A DNA stretch of 64,000 bases from Gordonia rubripertincta. Lineage in GTDB: Bacteria > Actinomycetota > Actinomycetes > Mycobacteriales > Mycobacteriaceae. Of this stretch, positions 16,043-24,037 are shown one piece after another. Each line of letters begins with the position of its first letter. Within the stretch, counting starts at the first letter, position 1. The DNA lies in contig NZ_CP136136.1 of NCBI RefSeq assembly GCF_038024875.1, positions 4,898,001 to 4,962,000 of the forward strand. Reading direction: 5' to 3'. Made by a program: the position numbers and the translations under genes. Under the pieces are notes generated by a model. It saw only the letters and a program-made list of their open reading frames with translations, ran no database searches and was not told the origin of the DNA.

Positions 16043-17056
16043 TCAGGCGGTCTCGGTGATCGGACGATCAACCCAGCTCATCAGGTCGCGCAGCTTCTTG
16101 CCGGTGACCTCGATCGGGTGCTCGGCGTTCTGCTTGCGCAGGCCCTCGAGCTCCTTGTTGCCGCCCTCGACGTTGGCGACGAGGCGCTTGACGAAGGTGC
16201 CGTCCTGGATGTCCTTCAGGATGGCGCGCATGCGCTCCTTGGTGTCGGCGTCGATGACGCGCGGGCCCGAGATGTAGCCGCCGAACTCGGCGGTGTCGGA
16301 CACCGAGTAGTTCATGCGGGCGATGCCGCCCTCGTACATGAGGTCGACGATGAGCTTGAGCTCGTGCAGCACCTCGAAGTAGGCCATCTCCGGTGCGTAA
16401 CCGGCCTCGACCATGACCTCGAAGCCGGCCTTGACCAGTTCCTCGGTGCCACCGCACAGCACGGCCTGCTCACCGAAGAGGTCGGTCTCGGTCTCTTCCT
16501 TGAAGGTGGTCTTGATGATTCCGGCGCGGCCACCGCCGATTGCGCTGGCGTAGCTGAGAGCGAGAGCCTGGCCCTCACCCTTCGGGTCCTGCGCGACGGC
16601 GATGAGCGCGGGGACACCCTTGCCGTCGACGAACTGACGACGAACGAGGTGGCCGGGGCCCTTCGGGGCGACCATGGCGACGGTGACGTTCTCCGGAGCC
16701 TTGATCAGGCCGAAGTGAATGTTCAGGCCGTGACCGAAGAACAGCGCGTCGCCGTCCTTCAGGTTCGGCTCGATGTCCTCGGTGAAGATCTGTGCCTGCG
16801 AGGTGTCGGGTGCGAGGACCATGATGACGTCGGCCCAGGCGGCAGCCTCGGAAGCGGTCAGGACCTTCAGGCCCTGCTCCTCGGCCTTGGCCTTGGACTT
16901 GGAACCCTCGCGCAGGCCGATGACGACGTCGACGCCCGAGTCACGCAGCGACAGCGAATGCGCATGGCCCTGGCTGCCGTAGCCGATCACCGCGACCTTG
17001 CGACCCTGGATGATCGACAGATCCGCGTCGTCGTCGTAGAACAGTTCGATGGCCAC
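16043..17056 (-). CDS. ilvC: Ketol-acid reductoisomerase
   Basis: This 337-residue class I enzyme converts acetolactate or acetohydroxybutyrate to the dihydroxy acid in valine/isoleucine synthesis, using NADPH and Mg2+. The Rossmann motif GYGSQGHAHSLSLRDSG and the metal-ligand region (FKEETETDLFGEQ) are visible. GTG 17056 (protein start VAIELFYDDD) is chosen because GAAGGGAAA precedes it and the length then matches the family. The upstream in-frame start would add 19 unrelated residues. It is the last gene of ilvBNC. Confidence 0.97.
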   Translation of the reverse strand: MAIELFYDDDADLSIIQGRKVAVIGYGSQGHAHSLSLRDSGVDVVIGLREGSKSKAKAEEQGLKVLTASEAAAWADVIMVLAPDTSQAQIFTEDIEPNLKDGDALFFGHGLNIHFGLIKAPENVTVAMVAPKGPGHLVRRQFVDGKGVPALIAVAQDPKGEGQALALSYASAIGGGRAGIIKTTFKEETETDLFGEQAVLCGGTEELVKAGFEVMVEAGYAPEMAYFEVLHELKLIVDLMYEGGIARMNYSVSDTAEFGGYISGPRVIDADTKERMRAILKDIQDGTFVKRLVANVEGGNKELEGLRKQNAEHPIEVTGKKLRDLMSWVDRPITETA

Positions 17057-17150
17057 TTTGTTTCCCTTCGATTTGTGGCGCCCCTCGCGATTCTCTCTCT
17101 CGCCGAGGGACATATAAATTCTTCGCCGCTGTCACCAGCGGAGTTTACGG

Positions 17151-17654
17151 TCAGCGATTGGCCGACATGCTCTTCGGTCCGCGTCCGAGCGCAACGGCGC
17201 CGGACTGGGCGATCTCACGGATGCCGTAAGGATCGAGCATCCGCAGCAGAGCCTCGAGCTTCTCCGACGTACCGGTGGCCTCGATGGTGAGCGATTCCGG
17301 CGACACGTCGATGACCTTGGCGCGGAACAGGTTCACCACCTCGATGACCTCGGTGCGCACGGTCGAATCCGAACGGACCTTGACCATCATGAGCTCGCGG
17401 GACACCGAATTGGCCGGGTCCTGCTCGACGATCTTGATCACGTTCACCAGCTTGTTGAGCTGCTTGGTGACCTGCTCGAGCGGGAAGTCCTCGACAGAGA
17501 CCATGATGGTCATCCGCGAGATCCCCTTGAGCTCGGTCGGGCCGACGGCCAGCGACTCGATGTTGAACCCGCGACGCGAGAACAATCCGGAGACGCGGGC
17601 CAGGACGCCCGGCCGGTCCTCGACCAGGACGCTGAGGGTGTGGGTGGTGCTCAC
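17151..17654 (-). CDS. ilvN: Acetolactate synthase regulatory subunit
   Basis: This 167-residue subunit has an N-terminal ACT domain (LSVLVEDRPGVLARVSGLF, residues ~6-80) and a C-terminal ferredoxin-like dimer domain. It binds valine and confers feedback inhibition on the catalytic subunit IlvB. Its start overlaps the ilvB stop by 4 nt, giving coupled synthesis of the two subunits. A 94-bp gap separates it from ilvC. Confidence 0.97.
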   Translation of the reverse strand: MSTTHTLSVLVEDRPGVLARVSGLFSRRGFNIESLAVGPTELKGISRMTIMVSVEDFPLEQVTKQLNKLVNVIKIVEQDPANSVSRELMMVKVRSDSTVRTEVIEVVNLFRAKVIDVSPESLTIEATGTSEKLEALLRMLDPYGIREIAQSGAVALGRGPKSMSANR

Positions 17655-19630
17655 TTCTGGTCCTTCTCTGCTGCGCGGTCGGCCGGAGCGTTGTCAACCT
17701 GCTGGTCGACGGTCCCGCGGGGGGCGTTCATCGTCTCGTGGATCTCGACCGGGTCCGACGCCGACTCGTCGTCGTCGAACAGCGGCCGGATGTTGCGGGC
17801 CGCCATGATCTCGTCGTTGCCGGTGCCCGCGGCGACCATCGGCCACACCTGGGCGTCCTTGCCGACGATGAAGTCGATGACGACCGGGCGGTCGTTGATC
17901 GCACGTGCCTGTGCGATGACGTCGTCGACGTCCTCCTCGCGCTCCACGCGGAATGCGACGCAGCCCAACGCCTCTGCCAGCTTCACGAAGTCCGGGATCA
18001 TCCGGGAGTGCGTGGCAAGGTCGGTGTTGGAGTAGCGCTCTTCGTAGAAGAGGGTCTGCCACTGGCGGACCATGCCCAGGTTGCCGTTGTTGATCAGCGC
18101 GACCTTGATCGGGATGCCCTCGATCGCGCAGGTGGCCAGTTCCTGGTTGGTCATCTGGAAGCAGCCGTCGCCGTCGATGGCCCAGACCTCGGTGTCGGGT
18201 GCGGCGGCCTTGGCGCCCATGGCGGCGGGCACCGCGTAACCCATCGTGCCCAGACCACCGGAGTTGAGCCAGGTGCGCGGCTTCTCGTAGGAGATGAACT
18301 GCGCGGCCCACATCTGGTGCTGCCCGACGCCGGCGCAGTACACCGCGTCGGGTCCGGCGGCCTTGCCCAGCGCTTGGATGACGAACTCCGGCGACATCGA
18401 ACCGTCGGTCTGACGGTCGTAGCTCAGCGGGTAGGTCTTCCGGATGCCGTCGAGGTAGGTCCACCACTCCGACAGGTCCGGCGTGGTGCCGGTGGTCGCC
18501 CGCTCGTCGCGCAGCGTCTCGGTCAGCTCGGCGATGACCGCCTTGCAGTCGCCGACGATCGGCACGTCGACCGGACGGTTCTTGCCGATCTCGGCCGGGT
18601 CGATGTCGGCGTGGATGACCTTGGCATCGGGCGCGAAGGAGTCGAGCTGACCGGTCACGCGGTCGTCGAACCGGGCGCCGAGGGTGATGAGCAGATCGCT
18701 GCGCTGCAGGGCGCCCACGGCCGCGACGGTGCCGTGCATACCCGGCATGCCCAGGTGCTGGTCGTGGCTGTCGGGGAACGCGCCGCGCGCCATCAGGGTC
18801 GTGACGACCGGGATGCCGGTCAGCTCGGCGAGCTCGAGCAACTCTTCGGAGGCGTTGGCCTTGATGACGCCGCCACCGACGTAGAGGACCGGCGCCTTGG
18901 CGGCGTTGATCAGGCGAGCCGCCTCCCGGACCTGCTTGCCGTGCGGCTTGGTGACCGGACGGTAGCCGGGCAGGTCGATCTGCGGCGGCCACGAGAACGT
19001 GGTCTGGCTCTGCAGGATGTCCTTCGGGATGTCGACGAGAACCGCACCGGGACGGCCGCTTTCGGCGATGTGGAAGGCCTCGGCGATGGTCTTGGGGATG
19101 TCGATGGCCCGGCTGACCAGGAAGTTGTGCTTCGTGATCGGCATGGTGATGCCGGAGATGTCGGCTTCCTGGAAGGCGTCGGTGCCGATCAGCGAGCGGC
19201 CGACCTGGCCGGTGATGGCGACGACGGGCACCGAGTCCATCTGGGCGTCGGCGAGCGGGGTCACGAGGTTGGTGGCCCCCGGGCCCGAGGTCGCCATCAT
19301 CACGCCGGCGCGACCCGCGACCTGCGCGTAGCCGGTGGCGGCGTGGCCCGCACCCTGCTCGTGGCGCACGAGGACGTGGCGGACCTTGGTGGAGTCGAGC
19401 AGCGGGTCGTAGACCGGCAGCACCGCGCCGCCGGGGATGCCGAAGACGACCTCGACACCGAGCTCCTCGAGCGATCGGACCACAGACTGCGCACCGCTGA
19501 CGCGCTCCGGCGCGACGGTGTGCTGACCTACCGCACGGAGGTTGCCCGCCGCGGGAGACTGCTGACGCAGTCCGGCGTTACGCGTCGGCTCATCACGGCC
19601 GGCGTCGGTGCGTGCTGTTGGTGCGCTCAC
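17651..19630 (-). CDS. ilvB: Acetolactate synthase catalytic subunit
   Basis: This 659-residue thiamine-diphosphate enzyme condenses pyruvate with pyruvate or 2-oxobutyrate, the first common step of valine, leucine and isoleucine synthesis. The catalytic glutamate is in VRHEQGAGHAA. The thiamine-diphosphate/Mg motif is GDGCFQMTNQEL followed by INNGNLGMVRQW. The FAD-binding middle domain is complete. GTG 19630 (VSAPTARTD) is preferred: it follows GAGGAT and matches the start of mycobacterial IlvB1. An upstream in-frame start falls inside the attenuator. The first ~40 residues are low-complexity, as in relatives. Confidence 0.96.
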   Translation of the reverse strand: MSAPTARTDAGRDEPTRNAGLRQQSPAAGNLRAVGQHTVAPERVSGAQSVVRSLEELGVEVVFGIPGGAVLPVYDPLLDSTKVRHVLVRHEQGAGHAATGYAQVAGRAGVMMATSGPGATNLVTPLADAQMDSVPVVAITGQVGRSLIGTDAFQEADISGITMPITKHNFLVSRAIDIPKTIAEAFHIAESGRPGAVLVDIPKDILQSQTTFSWPPQIDLPGYRPVTKPHGKQVREAARLINAAKAPVLYVGGGVIKANASEELLELAELTGIPVVTTLMARGAFPDSHDQHLGMPGMHGTVAAVGALQRSDLLITLGARFDDRVTGQLDSFAPDAKVIHADIDPAEIGKNRPVDVPIVGDCKAVIAELTETLRDERATTGTTPDLSEWWTYLDGIRKTYPLSYDRQTDGSMSPEFVIQALGKAAGPDAVYCAGVGQHQMWAAQFISYEKPRTWLNSGGLGTMGYAVPAAMGAKAAAPDTEVWAIDGDGCFQMTNQELATCAIEGIPIKVALINNGNLGMVRQWQTLFYEERYSNTDLATHSRMIPDFVKLAEALGCVAFRVEREEDVDDVIAQARAINDRPVVIDFIVGKDAQVWPMVAAGTGNDEIMAARNIRPLFDDDESASDPVEIHETMNAPRGTVDQQVDNAPADRAAEKDQK

Positions 19631-19688
19631 TGCACGATCCTCATCTTGTCTGTATTTCGGTGGTGGGGTGATGTGACTACCTGACATG

Positions 19689-19721
19689 AAAAAACCCCCG
19701 ACAGCTTCCGCTGTTCGAGGG
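19689..19721 (-). terminator. Intrinsic terminator/attenuator in the ilvBNC leader
   Basis: On the minus strand, CCCTCG-A-ACAGC pairs with GCTGTCGGGGG around a GGAA loop (11 bp, one bulged A) and is followed by six T (19689-19694). It lies between the leader-peptide stop and the ilvB start, so it must be passed for ilvB to be expressed. Confidence 0.85.
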
Positions 19722-19775
19722 TGGCGCGTCGATGCCGGTAGGGGTCTGTGAAGTGACCGGTCAGGCGACGCGCCA
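19722..19775 (-). promoter_or_regulatory. Leader segments able to pair: 19766-19775 with 19722-19731
   Basis: TGGCGCGTCG inside the last codons of the leader peptide (19766-19775) is perfectly complementary to CGACGCGCCA (19722-19731) immediately before the terminator stem. A ribosome stalled on branched-chain codons would cover the first arm. This is the expected layout of an attenuator, but the full set of alternative folds was not computed. Confidence 0.6.
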
Positions 19776-19817
19776 GCCGATTACTACGAGGATCCCGTTT
19801 GTCATCACGTTGATCAC
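19761..19817 (-). CDS. ilvB leader peptide (branched-chain-rich)
   Basis: A tiny reading frame of 18 codons begins at GTG 19817 and ends at TGA 19761-19763. An inner ATG at 19805 would give 14 residues. The peptide contains the run ILVVI near its middle and further Val and Ile residues. It is followed 40 bp later by a strong intrinsic terminator. Transcription attenuation by such peptides is established for ilvBNC operons of corynebacteria. Ribosome stalling on Ile/Leu/Val codons when charged tRNA is scarce would favour read-through into ilvB. No strong ribosome binding site is seen before either start. Confidence 0.7.
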   Translation of the reverse strand: MINVMTNGILVVIGWRVA

Positions 19818-19964
19818 GGTAGGACCGCGCGTCGTTCTGAGTCAAACTCCGGACCACGCCGTCCCACATGATGAGAACCCACTGGTGGTGACGGACGTCT
19901 CACCGACTACCGCCGGGTAGACCCGACGCCGCGTTCCTCGTGGCCGGGTTGGCACAATGGACAT

Positions 19965-20411
19965 GTGCCGACTGATTCCAGCGACCCCGCCGCCTCGACA
20001 CCCGACGACTCTGCGGAGATCCCCTATCCCGTGGTCTTCCGCATCAACCGTGTCGCCTACTTCACGGTTCCGATGGTCGCGCTCGTGGTGGTCCTGCTGC
20101 TCGGCGCCTCGTACTGGTTCGCCTTCCTCTTCGTCGCCCCGGTGGCCCTGTACATGTGGATCCACCGCCTCCGCACGGTCGTCACCGAGGACGGACTTCG
20201 CGCCGTGGGCGCCCTGTCCACGACCGAACTCCCCTGGTCCGAGATCGCCGGCCTGCAGTTCCCCAAGTGGAGCTCGGTGCGTGCGGTCCGCCCCGACGGT
20301 CAGCGGGTCAAGTTACCGGCCATCGGTTTTCGCGATCTCCCCGTGCTGAACGTGGTGAGCAAGGGTCGCATCCCGGATCCGTTCGAGGCCGCCGCGAACC
20401 GCGACAAGTAG
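19965..20411 (+). CDS. PH-domain membrane protein (CFP-6-like)
   Basis: This 148-residue protein has an acidic disordered N-terminus, two membrane segments (~residues 30-65) and a C-terminal bacterial PH domain (TVVTEDGLRAVGALSTTELPWSEIAGLQFPKW). Position and architecture match Rv3004 (cfp6) of M. tuberculosis. The function is unknown. The start is GTG 19965; CACAAT lies 6 nt upstream, so the transcript may be leaderless. Confidence 0.88.
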   Translation: MPTDSSDPAASTPDDSAEIPYPVVFRINRVAYFTVPMVALVVVLLLGASYWFAFLFVAPVALYMWIHRLRTVVTEDGLRAVGALSTTELPWSEIAGLQFPKWSSVRAVRPDGQRVKLPAIGFRDLPVLNVVSKGRIPDPFEAAANRDK

Positions 20412-20490
20412 GCCCGAGAAGTCCCGGCGGCACAGAATCGTCGCTGCGCGAACGGCTTTGGCACCGGCAACAACCATTAGGCTCGTCGGC

Positions 20491-21834
20491 GTGACGTACG
20501 CGACGCTCGACGCCAACCAACTCGACGACCTGATCTCCGACGGTCAACTCGGGGCGGCCGCGACGGCGCTCTCGGCGCTGCCCGCCGGTGACATCGCCGC
20601 GCTCCTCGACCGTCTGTCCCATCAGGCGCGGGGCGTGGCCTTCCGTCTCCTCCCGAAGGATCTCGCCGTCGAGGTCTTCGACGACCTCGCCGCGGGTTCC
20701 CAGCGTCGGCTCATCGACGATCTCGGGACGGTCGAGGTGGCGACCGCGTTCGATCGCCTCGACCCCGACGACCGTGCCGAACTCCTCGACGAACTGCCCG
20801 CCGGCGTCGCCCGAGCCCTCATCCAACAACTCGCCCCCAGCGAACGCGACGTCACCGCCGTCGTGCTCGGTTACCCGCGCGGTTCGGTCGGGCGTCGGAT
20901 GAGCCCCGAGTTCGTCCACGCCCGGCGCGACGAGACCGCCGGCGCCGCCCTCACCCGGGTCAAGGACCGCGGCCACGCCGCCGAGACGATCTACACCGTG
21001 CCCGTCCTCGACGACGCGCGGTCGCTCTGTGGCGTGGTCAGCCTCCGCGACCTCCTCCTCGCCGAACCCGACGCACCCATCGCCGCGCTGATGAGCAAGC
21101 CGATGTTCGCGCACGCCGACGACGACGCCGAGTCCACCGCCCAACGATGCGTCGACCGCGGCATTCTCGCGATGCCGGTCGTCGATCGCGACAACCGACT
21201 GGTCGGCGTTCTCACCATCGACGACGCGGTCGAGGTCGTCGAACAGGCTCGCGACACCGACGAGGCCCGTGCCGGTGCCCGCGAACCGCTCCGCGAGCCG
21301 TACCTGCACGCGTCGATCCTGTCGATCACCCGCGCCCGCATCGTGTGGCTGTTCGTCCTCGCGGTGTCGGCGATCCTCACCGTCAACGTCCTGGAGATCT
21401 TCGAGGGCACCCTCGAACAGAAGGTCGCCCTCGCCCTGTTCATCCCGCTGCTGACGGGCATCGGCGGCAACACCGGGTCGCAGGCCGCCACCACCGTCAC
21501 CCGCGCCCTCGCGACCGACGACGTCACCACCCGCGACGTCGTGCGGGTCGCCGCCAAGGAGGTCCGGGTCGGGCTGACGATGGGATCATTGCTCGGCGTC
21601 GTCGGGTTCGCCGTCGCCGCACTGGTCTACGGCGTCGACATCGGCGCGGTCATCGGGCTGACGATCGTGTCGATCTGCACGATGGCCGCGACCGTCGGCG
21701 GCGTGATGCCGCTGGTCGCGAAATCCATCCGGGTGGACCCCGCCGTCTTCTCCACCCCGTTCATCTCGACGTTCTGCGATGCGACCGGCCTGATCGTCTA
21801 CTTCTCCATCGCCAAGGCGGTTCTGGGAATCTGA
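20491..21834 (+). CDS. mgtE: Magnesium transporter MgtE
   Basis: This 447-residue protein has an N-terminal MgtE superhelical domain (~1-125), a pair of CBS domains (~130-255) and a five-segment membrane domain (~280-447) with the pore signature GIGGNTGSQAATT and a late PFISTFCDATG. MgtE is a Mg2+ channel gated by cytosolic Mg2+ bound at the N and CBS domains. GTG 20491 is chosen because translation upstream adds only unconserved residues. It is a single gene between the PH-domain protein and ilvD, not at this place in M. tuberculosis. Confidence 0.94.
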   Translation: MTYATLDANQLDDLISDGQLGAAATALSALPAGDIAALLDRLSHQARGVAFRLLPKDLAVEVFDDLAAGSQRRLIDDLGTVEVATAFDRLDPDDRAELLDELPAGVARALIQQLAPSERDVTAVVLGYPRGSVGRRMSPEFVHARRDETAGAALTRVKDRGHAAETIYTVPVLDDARSLCGVVSLRDLLLAEPDAPIAALMSKPMFAHADDDAESTAQRCVDRGILAMPVVDRDNRLVGVLTIDDAVEVVEQARDTDEARAGAREPLREPYLHASILSITRARIVWLFVLAVSAILTVNVLEIFEGTLEQKVALALFIPLLTGIGGNTGSQAATTVTRALATDDVTTRDVVRVAAKEVRVGLTMGSLLGVVGFAVAALVYGVDIGAVIGLTIVSICTMAATVGGVMPLVAKSIRVDPAVFSTPFISTFCDATGLIVYFSIAKAVLGI

Positions 21835-22119
21835 GTTCGCCGCCGTCTCGTCGACGGCCCGGGGTCACGCCCGAATCGTTTTGTTTCCCCATGTCACAGC
21901 GGAGTAGCCTGGTCTCTCGGCGACTCGCGACGCCCACCCTCAGCGTGCGACGCCGTTCAACCCAGTTCCCGGGGCCACACAGCCCGAGTGAGACAAACCC
22001 CCGGGATCGCGGTGTTGACGCCAAGAGTCCGACGCGCAGAACGACTTCGGCCCAGCAGATGCCCGAAGGCGTTCGGCGACGCCGACTCTGCCCGACCCGA
22101 CGATCGATATGAGGAACCC
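21835..22119. other. 285-bp intergenic region upstream of ilvD
   Basis: No gene or clear leader peptide was found. It contains several short GC hairpins and presumably the ilvD promoter. No branched-chain-rich leader like that of ilvB was recognised. The only clear signal is TGAGGA, a ribosome binding site, at its end. Confidence 0.5.
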
Positions 22120-23964
22120 ATGCCAGCCTTGAGGTCACGCACCACCACCGTCGGCCGCGAAGCCGCCGGCGCCCGCTCCCTGTGGCGCGCCACCGGTATG
22201 ACCGACGACGATTTCGGCAAGCCGATCGTGGCGATCGCCAACTCGTACACGCAGTTCGTGCCGGGCCATGTGCACCTCAAGGATGTCGGCGAGATCGTCG
22301 CCGACGCAGTGCGAGCCGCGGGCGGCGTCCCGCGTGAGTTCCACACCATCGCCGTCGACGACGGCATCGCGATGGGCCACGGCGGCATGCTCTACTCGCT
22401 GCCGTCCCGCGAGATCATCGCCGACTCCGTCGAATACATGGTCAACGCCCACACCGCCGACGCGCTGGTGTGCATCTCCAACTGCGACAAGATCACCCCC
22501 GGCATGCTGAATGCCGCGATGCGCCTGAACATCCCGACCGTCTTCGTGTCCGGCGGTCCGATGGAAGCCGGCAAGGCGGTCGTCGTCGACGGTGTCGCCC
22601 AGGCGCCCACCGACCTGATCACCGCGATCTCCGCCTCGGCCAACAGCGACGTGGACGAGGACGGGCTGAGCGAGGTCGAGCGGTCGGCCTGCCCGACCTG
22701 TGGCTCGTGTTCGGGCATGTTCACCGCCAACTCGATGAACTGCCTCACCGAGGCCCTCGGACTGGCCCTGCCCGGCAACGGATCCACGCTGGCCACCCAC
22801 GAGGCGCGACGGGCGCTGTTCGAGCGCGCCGGCAAGGTCGTCATCGACGCCGCGAACCGTTGGTACCGCGAGGACGACGCGTCGGTGCTGCCGCGCAGCA
22901 TCGCGACCCCGGCCGCGTTCCGGAACGCGATGGCGCTCGACGTCGCCATGGGCGGCTCGACCAACACCGTGCTGCACATCCTCGCCGCGGCGCAGGAGGG
23001 CGAGGTCGCCGACTTCGATCTGTCGACCATCGACGAGATCAGCCGCAACGTTCCCTGCCTGTCGAAGGTCTCCCCCAACTCCGACTACCACATGGAGGAC
23101 GTCCACCGGGCCGGCGGAATCCCCGCGATCCTCGGTGAACTGCGTCGCGCCGGACTTCTCGACGACACCACCTCGACGGTGTACAGCCCGACCCTCGCCC
23201 AGGCGCTCGACGACTGGGACATCCGCGGCGGCAAGGCCCTCGACGAGGCCGTCGAACTGTTCCATGCGGCGCCGGGCGGCGTGCGCACCACCACCCCGTT
23301 CTCGACCGCCAACCGGTGGAGCTCACTCGACACCGACGCCGCCGGCGGCTGCATCCGCGACCTCGCACACGCCTACACCGTCGAGGGCGGGCTGTGCGTC
23401 CTGCGCGGCAACCTCGCGCCTGACGGCGCCGTGCTGAAGACCGCGGGCATCGACGAGGACCTGTGGCACTTCGAGGGTCCGGCACGTGTGGTCGAGAGCC
23501 AGGAGGACGCCGTTCAGGTGATCCTGTCCAAGACCATCCAGGCCGGCGAGGTTCTCGTCGTTCGCTACGAGGGACCCGCAGGCGGTCCGGGTATGCAGGA
23601 GATGCTGCACCCGACCGCCTTCATGAAGGGCACCGGCATGGGCAAGAAGTGCGCGCTCATCACCGACGGCCGGTTCTCCGGTGGATCGTCGGGTCTGTCG
23701 GTCGGCCACATGTCGCCGGAGGCGGCGTCGGGTGGCGCGATCGGACTCGTCGAGGACGGCGACCGGATCCTCATCGACGTCAAGACCCGTCGCCTCGAGG
23801 TCCTCGTCGACGACGAGATTCTCGCCGAGCGCCGCGCGAAGATGGAGGCCTCCGAACGTCCGTGGCAGCCGAAGGACCGCCAGCGCACCGTCACGACCGC
23901 GCTGCGCGCGTACGCGAAGCTCGCGACCTCGGCCGACAAGGGCGCAGTCCGTCGGGTCGACTGA
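22120..23964 (+). CDS. ilvD: Dihydroxy-acid dehydratase (long, E. coli-type)
   Basis: This 614-residue Fe-S enzyme dehydrates dihydroxy acids to 2-keto acids in valine/isoleucine synthesis. Cluster cysteines are Cys122 in SNCDKITPG and the group CPTCGSC at 191-197. The protein reads NSYTQFVPGHV near residue 50, as in E. coli IlvD, where short-type enzymes have a cysteine. This places it in the longer oxygen-sensitive class rather than with the ~575-residue mycobacterial IlvD. ATG 22120 follows TGAGGA at the usual spacing. It lies 2.5 kb from ilvBNC on the opposite strand. Confidence 0.96.
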   Translation: MPALRSRTTTVGREAAGARSLWRATGMTDDDFGKPIVAIANSYTQFVPGHVHLKDVGEIVADAVRAAGGVPREFHTIAVDDGIAMGHGGMLYSLPSREIIADSVEYMVNAHTADALVCISNCDKITPGMLNAAMRLNIPTVFVSGGPMEAGKAVVVDGVAQAPTDLITAISASANSDVDEDGLSEVERSACPTCGSCSGMFTANSMNCLTEALGLALPGNGSTLATHEARRALFERAGKVVIDAANRWYREDDASVLPRSIATPAAFRNAMALDVAMGGSTNTVLHILAAAQEGEVADFDLSTIDEISRNVPCLSKVSPNSDYHMEDVHRAGGIPAILGELRRAGLLDDTTSTVYSPTLAQALDDWDIRGGKALDEAVELFHAAPGGVRTTTPFSTANRWSSLDTDAAGGCIRDLAHAYTVEGGLCVLRGNLAPDGAVLKTAGIDEDLWHFEGPARVVESQEDAVQVILSKTIQAGEVLVVRYEGPAGGPGMQEMLHPTAFMKGTGMGKKCALITDGRFSGGSSGLSVGHMSPEAASGGAIGLVEDGDRILIDVKTRRLEVLVDDEILAERRAKMEASERPWQPKDRQRTVTTALRAYAKLATSADKGAVRRVD

Positions 23965-23976
23965 CGGCCGAACCAC

Positions 23977-24021
23977 AAAGTGCGGGGTGCGTACCGGTTT
24001 CCGGCACGCACCCCGCACTTT
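23977..24021. terminator. Bidirectional terminator between ilvD and doxX
   Basis: A perfect 16-bp inverted repeat (23977-23992 and 24006-24021) with an inner CCGG/CCGG pairing lies between convergent genes. The arm ends are AAA/TTT, so each strand gains a short T run. Confidence 0.85.
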
Positions 24022-24037
24022 CGTCTGTGCGCCGAGG

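Noticed and set aside
19627..19869. An 80-codon frame covering the ilvB leader
   Set aside because: It runs through the attenuator into the ilvB start region with no family resemblance. The short leader peptide in another frame explains the region better.
21988..22119. Extended N-terminus of IlvD
   Set aside because: The 44 extra residues are Arg/Pro-rich and unlike the family. ATG 22120 has a clear ribosome binding site and matches the E. coli start.
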